Source: SIG77 sp045589595 (lineage in GTDB: Bacteria; Verrucomicrobiota; Lentisphaeria; Victivallales; UBA1829). From it: a stretch of DNA of 64,000 nucleotides. Below the pieces are notes generated by a model. That model worked only from the letters and a program-made list of their open reading frames with translations. It ran no database searches and had not been told where the DNA came from. Positions 55,101 through 62,217 of the stretch are shown piece by piece (position 1 is the stretch's first letter; each line of letters begins with the position of its first letter). Position numbers and translations under genes: made by a program. The stretch covers positions 1 through 64,000 of the forward strand of contig JAZNPK010000043.1 of the NCBI GenBank assembly GCA_045589595.1, written 5' to 3'.

Positions 55101-56050
55101 TAGATCTTTTCCTGAAGTTTGTCAGGACCGCTGACTTGCAGAATGGCATCTTCGATCCGGAAGGGGGCGGCAACTGTTTTTTTCACTTTGATCTTTTTGC
55201 CGTCTTTCACTTCATCCACCAGTGCGACTTTGCGGTAATTGCGTACGAGCTGGGGCGCAGTGGAGAAGGTGTAGTCCGCCGTTTTTCCGGTCCGGTCCGT
55301 AAAGCGCAGCAGAAAACTGACCGGATAGACCGCAGGGCGGACTGTCAGCGTTTTTTCCATCAGATCAAATGTTTCACCGGCGGCTGAAACGGTTTTTGCC
55401 GCTTCCTCCGCAGAGATGGTTTCCACCCGGATATCATCCAGATGCATAACGGTTTTGCCGGAAAAATTCAATCCGGTGAGGATGTGATCGTCCGGCAGAA
55501 ATGCGGAAGACTCAAGAACCATTTTACCGTTCCGTTCCACAAAGAGGGAAAGACGGCCGTTTATTTTACGCAGTTCGACCATCTGAAACAATCCGTCGGA
55601 CGGCTGCATTCTTTCCAGCTGCCCCGCCCCGAAGAACGAGCCGAGCGGCACTGTGTTTACATTCGCTGCATGCTGGTGGATCCGGGATCCGTGATTGAAA
55701 TCAACTGCGATGTTCTTTCTGTTTTTGACATCGTTATTGAAATAGAGTTCCACATTGAATCCGTAACGCTCCGGCGCATAGAACGCCGCCTGGAATGTCA
55801 GACGGAAATTGGCAGGACAATTCCGGATCGACAACGGTTTTTTGAAGAAGGCGGAAGGTTTTTCCGTTTTGGCATAAAGTTTTTTCACGCTGCCGGGAAA
55901 TTCGGAGATGGAGACTCCTTCGTTGAAGTGCGCGCCCCGCTCACCGGTGTTGTCGAAGGTTTCTTCAAAAATCGTTGCAGCTCCCGCTGTGCCGGATAAC
56001 AATACCGCGGCGGACAAAGTCAGGATGCTTCGTGCCGGAAACATCTTCAT
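52121..56050 (-). CDS. Very large secreted protein with beta-sandwich and barrel-like regions
   Basis: A 1309-residue protein with a signal peptide ending GAAT (about residue 25). An N-terminal region (about 28-210) looks like a lectin-like beta sandwich (FEETFDNTGERG, LYFNNDVKNRKN). A long multi-domain beta region follows to about 690. A barrel-like region (about 700-1010) contains HESGGGVLPLELLG and TASYEWKTRPLRYFTS. The last ~180 residues again look like a sugar-binding sandwich (GVWVKGNSGWGKIFLELED). No family is recognised with certainty; the layout suggests an extracellular glycosidase or sugar-binding protein. AAAGGATCG precedes the ATG; a TATATT element lies near 56105. It is transcribed alone. 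Confidence 0.6.
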   Translation of the reverse strand: MKMFPARSILTLSAAVLLSGTAGAATIFEETFDNTGERGAHFNEGVSISEFPGSVKKLYAKTEKPSAFFKKPLSIRNCPANFRLTFQAAFYAPERYGFNVELYFNNDVKNRKNIAVDFNHGSRIHQHAANVNTVPLGSFFGAGQLERMQPSDGLFQMVELRKINGRLSLFVERNGKMVLESSAFLPDDHILTGLNFSGKTVMHLDDIRVETISAEEAAKTVSAAGETFDLMEKTLTVRPAVYPVSFLLRFTDRTGKTADYTFSTAPQLVRNYRKVALVDEVKDGKKIKVKKTVAAPFRIEDAILQVSGPDKLQEKIYSYPRLYWRYTQEQLHRIIADLHGHGAPFSGMDLNFSLRGRELYLNNDFLCYVATDGIPEKVTLFAAGPVQFSVREGTPFTELDDDLIALPVPAWCKDGFFPTALCKETQGSFALECDGYLARTAFEGHRDSYLRRVPNTQYHKATAVCSFDGDPEKSKDVTLRVTRFIQDDGRVVTGMALDTVNLDDETKVRKLGQNLYEVQFTIPIGNIQDVIFMENKNYLDVEVLGGLYEKNNFYMSREGKPAIRKSGVRVHSLILQKTPATLFVRNGSIGNVFYAGENAFVTSEVTAVKPGTCSLRWEVKDMEGGTVDSGTEEITFKTAGEKREIRHNFRVKTTGLYSYSITLSETGKGFFGNGSEDLVTYAGTFSRLPADTRKAKLDSPYFAWNYNGAAGTCRDPAIWSVLLKHMGVRKTVMSKYSEKDMAKYGTFTSGQYPNLHRIVLKNRDKTVAERAELLDKEIKKHLALYPGVKEANIFHESGGGVLPLELLGGKTVVTPEEAAIDKLKTQDAIEIAKAWRKAAPHVKLVVGNTGESFTLLGQLFRNQYPRELIDFTGDESGAMTIPPEQSVARVFWTQQKLAEIYGYKNVKPTASYEWKTRPLRYFTSMRLFAAFIIRDSLIAHAWNSNLIPLTTIMEPKSSYYNTVWGYAAFSRDPLLQPNEGFQAIATMTQLLDQVKFIRMIPTGSQSIYALEFRRPDRTFVYALWSARGTADAAFRPAAAKPVKIDLYGRRSAVKPEAFSIGEEPVYLESRTAIDAFTVAQTRTYPLEQDCSKAVAATPMDKAEDWTLVEGSDPRLDDIAAHVAMFHLSAMRPGKFALTQVQDAEKGNCLEVKLVPEGACAELMREYGFIRMKQPAEISGTPDTVGVWVKGNSGWGKIFLELEDAEGEIWLSAGTGGYGCMVYDWPDMMGINFDGWHFLQFPLTAKSPVKIFSPGEHHFQWQNDRSGDGKVTYPVKVRGIGFALSRKTLNLLKMEDVKDLSIRFKDFSAY

Positions 56051-56205
56051 AAAAATCGATCCTTTCTGCTTTCGTTTCTGTTTGCAATATCACTACTTGT
56101 AGATAATATACACGCCGGCAGAAAAAAATCTTACACCATTTGAAGAAAAAACGGATTTTTCCAAAAACAGAACAAATTTTTCGCAGTAAAATCTGTCCGC
56201 CCTGC

Positions 56206-56233
56206 TTGAATTTATACGGGAAACTGCTATAAT
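56206..56233 (+). promoter_or_regulatory. Strong promoter for the DUF4091 gene
   Basis: TTGAAT, a 16-nt spacer ending TGC, and consensus TATAAT, 43 nt upstream of the start (extended -10). Confidence 0.8.
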
Positions 56234-56276
56234 AACGGCAACACCTTAAAAACAAAAAACAAACGGAGAGTTTGCC

Positions 56277-57950
56277 ATGCTTGATGTACGCATCGTTTCG
56301 CCTCTTGCCAAAGTTTATCACGATTGGGATCCGGATACCGGCCACATCCTGAAAAAAGCCTCCGCGCTGCGCGGTGAAAAGTACACCTTCCAGATCGCGT
56401 ACTGCTGTTCGGAATATGTGCGCGGACCGATGAAATTTGAGGTGGCAGACTCCGCACTCAAGCCCTATATCCGCTGTCTCCGCGTTGTCAATGTCGCCAC
56501 GGCGCGTATGGGCGATTCCGTTCTGCGGAAACCCGAAGACCGTGCCGGTTTTGAACGGACCACACCCGGACTGTTCCCCGATCTGCTGAAAGACGATCTG
56601 GAAACGGAACTTTATGCCGACCCCACAGTGTGGTATTCCATCTGGATCGAAGTGGCGATCCCCAATGATTTCAAGGCGGGAAAATACAAACTTGCCTTTA
56701 CGCTGTACGAAAAGGAAGATGTCAGCGAAACTGTCAAACTGGATCTGGAAGTGATCGGTGCCATGCTGCCGCCCCAGCTCCTGACTCATACGGAATGGTT
56801 CTACTGCGATTGCCTCTGTCACGCTTACAATGTTGCACCCTGGACACCGAAATTCTGGAAGATCGCGGAAGCCTATCTGAAAAACTTTGTCGCCCACGGG
56901 ATCAATATGCTGTACACGCCCATCGTGACCCCGGCACTGGATACCGCAGTCGGCAAATACCGTCTGACGACGCAGCTGGTCAAGGTCATCCGTACAAAGG
57001 GCAAATACAGTTTTGACTTCACCAATCTCAAGCGTTGGATCCGTCTTGCCCGGAAATGCGGCGTGCAGTATTTTGAAATGTCCCACCTGTTCAGTCAGGG
57101 CGGCGCAAAATTCAGTCCCAAAGTCGTGGCGGATGTGGACGGTAAAAAAGATCAGCGCATTTTCGGCTGGGACGTGGAAGCACTGGATCCCGCTTACAAA
57201 AAATTCCTGAACGCCATGCTGCCGGCTCTGGTGCAGGTCCTGAAAGATGAAGGCGTTGCGGAAGATTGCTATTTCCATATCTCCGATGAACCGACCGGCG
57301 AACATGTGAAGCAGTATGAAGCAGTTGCGAAGATCGTGAACAAACACGTCAAAGGCTTCCGCGTGCTGGATGCCGCATCCCATACGGAATATTTCACTCA
57401 GGGGTTGGTGGCTCTGCCGGTCCCCTGCGAACATCACTTTGTCGATTTCCTGCCGCTGGATATACCGGAACGCTGGATTTATTACTGCGGCGGACCCGAT
57501 CTGCCTTACAGCAACCGGATCCATCCGATGCCCGCCTCCGCCAACCGTATCATGGGAACGCTGTTGTATGCCTTTGAGGTGGAAGGATTTCTGCATTGGG
57601 GATACAACTTCTGGAACAATGGCGGCTCCACCCGCTACCGGAATCCTCTGAGCTGCGAACCGGATCACGATTATCATTCCGGCGACCAGTTCCTCGTTTA
57701 TCCCGGTCCTGAAGGTCCGATGGATTCCATCCGCAGTGAAGTCTTCTTTGCCGGTCTGCAGGATCAGCGTGCCTGTCAGCTGCTGGAAAGCCTTGCCGGA
57801 CGGGATGTGGTGATGGCGCTGATCCGCAAGACTGCCGGAAAAGATCTGAAGGTCAATGATTTCCCGCTGGAACAATCCTTCCTGCATACGCTCCGCGATG
57901 CCGTCAACGGGGAAATCAAAAAATATCTGGCGAAAAAGAAACGGAAATAA
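56277..57950 (+). CDS. DUF4091-domain protein
   Basis: A 557-residue protein that I assign to the DUF4091 family by its layout: an N-terminal beta domain (about 1-160), a barrel-like part (about 165-480) with CYFHISDEPTGEH (about 330-342), and the later EGFLHWGYNFWNNGG (about 437-451). DUF4091 proteins occur in glycan-use loci and have a glycosidase-like fold, but no established activity. There is no signal peptide, so it is cytosolic, unlike the secreted relative at 30105-32021. CGGAGAG precedes the ATG. A terminator follows at 57992-58027, so it is a single-gene transcript. Confidence 0.8.
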   Translation: MLDVRIVSPLAKVYHDWDPDTGHILKKASALRGEKYTFQIAYCCSEYVRGPMKFEVADSALKPYIRCLRVVNVATARMGDSVLRKPEDRAGFERTTPGLFPDLLKDDLETELYADPTVWYSIWIEVAIPNDFKAGKYKLAFTLYEKEDVSETVKLDLEVIGAMLPPQLLTHTEWFYCDCLCHAYNVAPWTPKFWKIAEAYLKNFVAHGINMLYTPIVTPALDTAVGKYRLTTQLVKVIRTKGKYSFDFTNLKRWIRLARKCGVQYFEMSHLFSQGGAKFSPKVVADVDGKKDQRIFGWDVEALDPAYKKFLNAMLPALVQVLKDEGVAEDCYFHISDEPTGEHVKQYEAVAKIVNKHVKGFRVLDAASHTEYFTQGLVALPVPCEHHFVDFLPLDIPERWIYYCGGPDLPYSNRIHPMPASANRIMGTLLYAFEVEGFLHWGYNFWNNGGSTRYRNPLSCEPDHDYHSGDQFLVYPGPEGPMDSIRSEVFFAGLQDQRACQLLESLAGRDVVMALIRKTAGKDLKVNDFPLEQSFLHTLRDAVNGEIKKYLAKKKRK

Positions 57951-57991
57951 AAACAGAAATCAGCATAACCTGTTGAACCCGTTACAGAAGG

Positions 57992-58027
57992 GATCGCTCC
58001 GGATATGCCGGGCGGTCTCTTTTTTTT
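57992..58027 (+). terminator. Terminator after DUF4091 gene
   Basis: GATCGC-T-CCGG pairs with CCGG-GCGGTC, then a run of Ts. Confidence 0.83.
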
Positions 58028-58040
58028 GTCTGCATATCTT

Positions 58041-59417
58041 TCAGTAACGCAGAACCTTTTGCCGTTTCCGGTTGATGTGGATCAGGATCACCAGCGCAGT
58101 TCCGCACGCCAGACAATTCAGGACCCATGTAATGGGGTAGGACCACAGCAGGTTTTCGTAAGTCCTGTGCAGGGGAAAGATCCACAGGACCCAGCCGATC
58201 CGGATCACACAGACACAGAACACGGTGATGCATGCCGCGATCAGGGAATACCCCATTCCGCGCAGTGCGCCGCTCATCACATCCATCAGGGCGCAGGTGG
58301 GATAAATCGAAAAGAGGATCAGCAGCCTGGTGCAACCGCTGTCCAGTGTAACGGGGTTGACCTCATCAAGGAAGAGTTTCAGCAGCGGAACGCGGAACAG
58401 GATCATTGTTACCGACAATGTGGCGATGATGGCAATGGAAAGCAGAATGCAATAGATCACAGACCGTTTCAGGCGTACATATTTGCGGGCGCCGAAGTTC
58501 TGCCCCACAAAACTCAAAACCGTCTGATGAAACGCATAAGACGCCATATAAACGATCCCTTCCAGCGTCAGAGCGGCAGTGTTTCCGGTCAGGACCGCAG
58601 TACCGAGACTGTTCACGGAAGATTGGATGATCACATTGGAAATGGAGAAACAGGCACTTTGCAGACCTGCCGGCAGACCGATCCACAGCATCTGTTTCAG
58701 GATGGAAAGATCCAGCCGCAGATATTTCCAGCGCAGCCGCCACGTTTCATGGGTTTTTATCAATGCCCGCAGGATCAGTGTCATGGCGAGGAAGTTCCCG
58801 ATCCCGGACGCCGCCGCCACACCCGCAACATCCCAGCGGAAAACGATGACAAAAAGCAGGCTCAGCAGAATGTTCAGGACTCCGCCCGTGACCAGATAAT
58901 AAAGAGGCCGCCGTGTATCACCCGCACCGCGCATAATGGCGGCTCCGAAGTTGTAGATCATCAGAAACGGCAGACAGCAGAAGCCGACTTTCAGATACAG
59001 ACAGGACTGGTCGATCACATCCGCAGGTGTTTCCGTCCAGATCAGCAGGTTGCGCGAAAGAATAAAACCCGTTGCCGCCACCAGCAGCCCCACCAGAACA
59101 GACAGCAGGATCGCCGTGTGGGATGTGCGGCTGACCTTTTTCCAGTCGCGCGCACCGATGTAATTGGCGATCAGGACATTCGCACCGATGGCAAGACCGA
59201 GGGATGTATTGACCAGCAGCCCCCAGATCGCAGCTGTCGCCCCCACCGCCCCCAGAGACTGGGAGGAGGAAAATTTGCCCAGCACCATCATGTTGGTCGC
59301 GTGAAAGAGCAGCTGGAGCATCCCCGTCGCCATCAGCGGAAAAACAAAAAGAAAGATGCGCGAAAACAACGGTCCGTGCGTCATATCGATCTTATGTCTG
59401 GAACCTGCACGGGGCAT
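58041..59417 (-). CDS. MATE-family efflux transporter (second copy type)
   Basis: A 458-residue, 12-helix protein. MTHGPLFSRIFLFVFPLMATGML (residues 12-34) and FHATNMMVLGKFSSSQSLGAVG are typical of the bacterial DinF/NorM-like MATE group. It differs throughout from the MATE gene at 43551-44927 despite equal length. ATG 59417 follows AAAGG; a second ATG at 59384 would start at the conserved MTHGP and is the alternative. The stop converges on the DUF4091 gene, with a terminator between. Confidence 0.91.
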   Translation of the reverse strand: MPRAGSRHKIDMTHGPLFSRIFLFVFPLMATGMLQLLFHATNMMVLGKFSSSQSLGAVGATAAIWGLLVNTSLGLAIGANVLIANYIGARDWKKVSRTSHTAILLSVLVGLLVAATGFILSRNLLIWTETPADVIDQSCLYLKVGFCCLPFLMIYNFGAAIMRGAGDTRRPLYYLVTGGVLNILLSLLFVIVFRWDVAGVAAASGIGNFLAMTLILRALIKTHETWRLRWKYLRLDLSILKQMLWIGLPAGLQSACFSISNVIIQSSVNSLGTAVLTGNTAALTLEGIVYMASYAFHQTVLSFVGQNFGARKYVRLKRSVIYCILLSIAIIATLSVTMILFRVPLLKLFLDEVNPVTLDSGCTRLLILFSIYPTCALMDVMSGALRGMGYSLIAACITVFCVCVIRIGWVLWIFPLHRTYENLLWSYPITWVLNCLACGTALVILIHINRKRQKVLRY

Positions 59418-59456
59418 ACTGCAAAAAACCTTTCAGAATAGTTAGTACGGACAGTT

Positions 59457-59486
59457 AATATACACTGTACAGTCATGTTTTTCCAA
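59457..59486 (-). promoter_or_regulatory. Predicted promoter of second MATE gene
   Basis: On the minus strand TTGGAA, an 18-nt spacer and TATATT, part of GTGTATATTAAC. Confidence 0.55.
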
Positions 59487-59511
59487 TGATATTGTTGTAA
59501 AAAAGAAAAAA

Positions 59512-61776
59512 TCAGCCGGAAATGGCTTCGCCCGGGCGCATCTCTTTTTCCAGGATCCCTTCCGGCAGCTGCAGACGGAGGCGTCCGCCCGCATTGGCAC
59601 GGATATCCCAGCTGACCAGTTTCCCCTGTTCCATCACGGCGGAAACACCGAATCCGCCCTGCGCCAGAAGATTATGGAAGGACCCGGTAAAGTCATCAGG
59701 TACGCCCGGAAAAAGACGGATCACGCCCTCCCAGCTCTGGAGCAGTGCCTCGCTTGCCAGAAAGAGAAATGCAGACGAACCTTCCTGAACGGGCGGGACC
59801 ATTGCCTTGCTTTCCCGGCGTGCGGAACCGTCGTGCCCCACCGGTTTGCTTTCAAACTGGCGGCCGCTCCAATCCGTCACTTTGCTGACAGGAGCCAGTT
59901 CCACATTTTTTTCGGCTTCTTCCGGATCGACATCAACGATGGAGTTATGGCTGAACAACCCGTTGGGTTTGCCGAACTTATCCAGAAAATCCACCAGCAT
60001 TTTCCAGCCTTTTTTCCCATCCAGCCGCATCTGTACTGCGGAGGCATTGAAGGCTGACCATTCATGCAGATAGTGCCATTGTCCCGCCCGATCGGTAAAG
60101 GACCGTTCCACTGCGGGATACGCGAGAGTCCCCGCGGCGGCGTCCCGGTCCAGTTTCCATTCTGCGGGGAAGAAGGGATAAAAGAGATGTCCGCCGTACA
60201 TATAGTGGGATTCGGGAATATCCATTCCGCACCACCACGCGCCGTCGCTGCGTCGGACGGGTTCCGGATAATGGGCAAGGACTTCCTGCCAGCGGGCACA
60301 TTCGCTGTGATCGGTATCCAGCAGTTGTGCGGCTTCCACAGCCACTTCCAGACAGAGATGCAGCAGGCTGATGGTGCAGAGTTCATTCCGGGTCATGGTA
60401 AAGATCTCCGGCGGCACATTCCAATCCAACTGCCAGTTCCCCTGTTCATCCCGGTGCATCATATTGAGATAGAACGTGATAAACTCTTTCAGCAGGGGAT
60501 AGATCTTGTATTTCAGCTGTTCCACATTTCTGCCGTACCGCCACGCCATTGCCAGCACTGCGCCGGAATACGCGCCCCCGCAAAGGGTATAGCGGTAGGA
60601 ACGGACGCCGAGGACTTTTCCGTCCTGGATCAGACACAGGGGAAGATAAAGTCCGTCGCAGTCAAAGATCCGCCGGGTGTATGCCCGGAGTTTTCCGGCG
60701 AGATGCAGATAGGTATCGGCGAGGGCGTCGATGAAGCCGCACTGATTCAGGGGCATGAACGGGAACATGGCGATCTGGATGTTCTGATCGTGGGTGTACC
60801 ACGGCGACCCCATGCCGGGCGTGATCACATCCACCGGACCGTAAGCGAGCCCGTTCAGACCCGCCACCGGCGCAGAACCGAAAGTGGACGCCACTTCATA
60901 CTGGGAAAAATACCAGGCGTTGCGGATCGCTTCCTCTGATGTGAAATCTGCATGGGAATGCTGCCAGTACCGGTGCCACCAGCTGCGGTTTTCCTGTTGA
61001 AGCGCATCGAAGCCTCTGACTGCGCAGGACTGTGCTTCTGCAATGGCGTCCTTCAGGGGATCGTCACTTTCCAGACCGGACTTGACGGAAAGAAACGCGG
61101 TCACATCATCCGCTGTATAAGAAATGCTGAATGTTCTGCCCTGCCGCACCGGGGTGCCTCCCGGCAGATACAATGCCACGGCATAACAGGTCCCGCCGTT
61201 CTGCTGCAGAAATGCGATCCCGTTTTCAAAAGTATGCCATTGGGGATCGGGCAGTTCTTCGTTGACGGGGCGGACCAGTTCCCAGAAGAGTTGCCGGATC
61301 GCATTCCGGATCACGGACCGGATGCATAACGTGTTGGTACCGCGGGGGATGAATGAAGTCGTCTGAATGTCCAGCAATGCCGCTCTCATGCCGCTGACGA
61401 GTTCGCCGTTGCAGAGCGAGAGTTCCTGGGGCAGTTCGGGGAAGGCGGGGCAGTTCCACATATAGCCGGTGAAATGGCGTACCCGCAGATGTGCCGCGGA
61501 GAGTGTGGTGATCCGGGGGGCGCGCGATTCGGCATCATCGAGGAATACGGAGTTCTTCAGCGGCATATCCTTGATCTTTTCAAGGACTTCTGCGTGCGTC
61601 AGTTCCTGCGGATCTTCCGGAACAGACTGGATGATGTCGCTTTTGTTGATGATCCATTCCAAACCGGAATCGCCGAAGGCAACAGCGCCGAGATTCCCGT
61701 TTCCCAGCAGGAGACCATCAGTCCACAAATAACCGGAAGTACGGCGGATGCAGGGTATTTTCTGTTCAAGTTCCAT
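59512..61776 (-). CDS. GH95-like glycoside hydrolase (alpha-L-fucosidase/galactosidase type)
   Basis: About 754 residues. The N-terminal beta domain starts SGYLWTDGLLLGNGNLGAVAFG (about residues 14-35), the typical opening of GH95 proteins and relatives with an (alpha/alpha)6 barrel. The helical core (about 290-660) includes YTHDQNIQIAMFPFMPLNQC and a late HDGSARRESKAMVPP. GH95 enzymes remove alpha-1,2-fucose or galactose with an Asn/Asp/Glu set that I cannot place with certainty here. No signal peptide is seen, so it is cytosolic. ATG 61776 follows GGAG. It lies alone, 95 nt upstream of the MATE gene. Confidence 0.78.
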   Translation of the reverse strand: MELEQKIPCIRRTSGYLWTDGLLLGNGNLGAVAFGDSGLEWIINKSDIIQSVPEDPQELTHAEVLEKIKDMPLKNSVFLDDAESRAPRITTLSAAHLRVRHFTGYMWNCPAFPELPQELSLCNGELVSGMRAALLDIQTTSFIPRGTNTLCIRSVIRNAIRQLFWELVRPVNEELPDPQWHTFENGIAFLQQNGGTCYAVALYLPGGTPVRQGRTFSISYTADDVTAFLSVKSGLESDDPLKDAIAEAQSCAVRGFDALQQENRSWWHRYWQHSHADFTSEEAIRNAWYFSQYEVASTFGSAPVAGLNGLAYGPVDVITPGMGSPWYTHDQNIQIAMFPFMPLNQCGFIDALADTYLHLAGKLRAYTRRIFDCDGLYLPLCLIQDGKVLGVRSYRYTLCGGAYSGAVLAMAWRYGRNVEQLKYKIYPLLKEFITFYLNMMHRDEQGNWQLDWNVPPEIFTMTRNELCTISLLHLCLEVAVEAAQLLDTDHSECARWQEVLAHYPEPVRRSDGAWWCGMDIPESHYMYGGHLFYPFFPAEWKLDRDAAAGTLAYPAVERSFTDRAGQWHYLHEWSAFNASAVQMRLDGKKGWKMLVDFLDKFGKPNGLFSHNSIVDVDPEEAEKNVELAPVSKVTDWSGRQFESKPVGHDGSARRESKAMVPPVQEGSSAFLFLASEALLQSWEGVIRLFPGVPDDFTGSFHNLLAQGGFGVSAVMEQGKLVSWDIRANAGGRLRLQLPEGILEKEMRPGEAISG

Positions 61777-61812
61777 GATCAAAATGACTCCAAAATGCGT
61801 ATGGTTGTGATT

Positions 61813-61920
61813 TTACCGGACCGGATTCGCAACGGGATCGGTATCGCGGAGGACTTCTGCGCACCAGTCGTTCCGGTGTGTCAGATACCATTCCACAGTT
61901 TTGCGGAGACCGCTTTTGCA
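61813..61920 (-). pseudogene. rfbB: 3' remnant of a dTDP-glucose 4,6-dehydratase-like gene
   Basis: The minus-strand frame ending at the TAA at 61813 encodes SGLRKTVEWYLTHRNDW followed by CAEVL and a short tail. This matches the C-terminal end of RfbB (SGxRKTVEWYL then DW). Upstream of it the frame shows no further match and soon meets a stop, with no start codon. The rest of the gene is absent, so it looks like a deletion relic. Confidence 0.6.
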
Positions 61921-62136
61921 ATCATCAGTGCCGGTATAATAATATCCCGTCACAACATAAAAAGCAAGTTCCCTTCATAAAAATCCGGGATAAAACCGCA
62001 AAAATCCGCATCACTCTGCCCGGGCACCCCAGACAGGCAATTACGGTGAACTCGGGCTGATGTGGTTTGCCGGGATCGCCGTCAGCCGCTTTCCACACTT
62101 CCCAAAAAACAGGGCAGAAACAAAAAACGCTGACCA

Positions 62137-62174
62137 CAAAAAAAACTCCTTCCGGTCGCTCGACCGGAAGGAGT
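62137..62174 (-). terminator. Terminator of the partial repeat-protein gene
   Basis: On the minus strand a perfect 13-bp stem starting ACTCCTTCCGGTC with loop GAGC, then a T run. It lies just past the stop at 62218. Confidence 0.9.
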
Positions 62175-62217
62175 GAGGGGCATATCAACGGATCACCGGT
62201 AAACCGGCGGACCCGGA

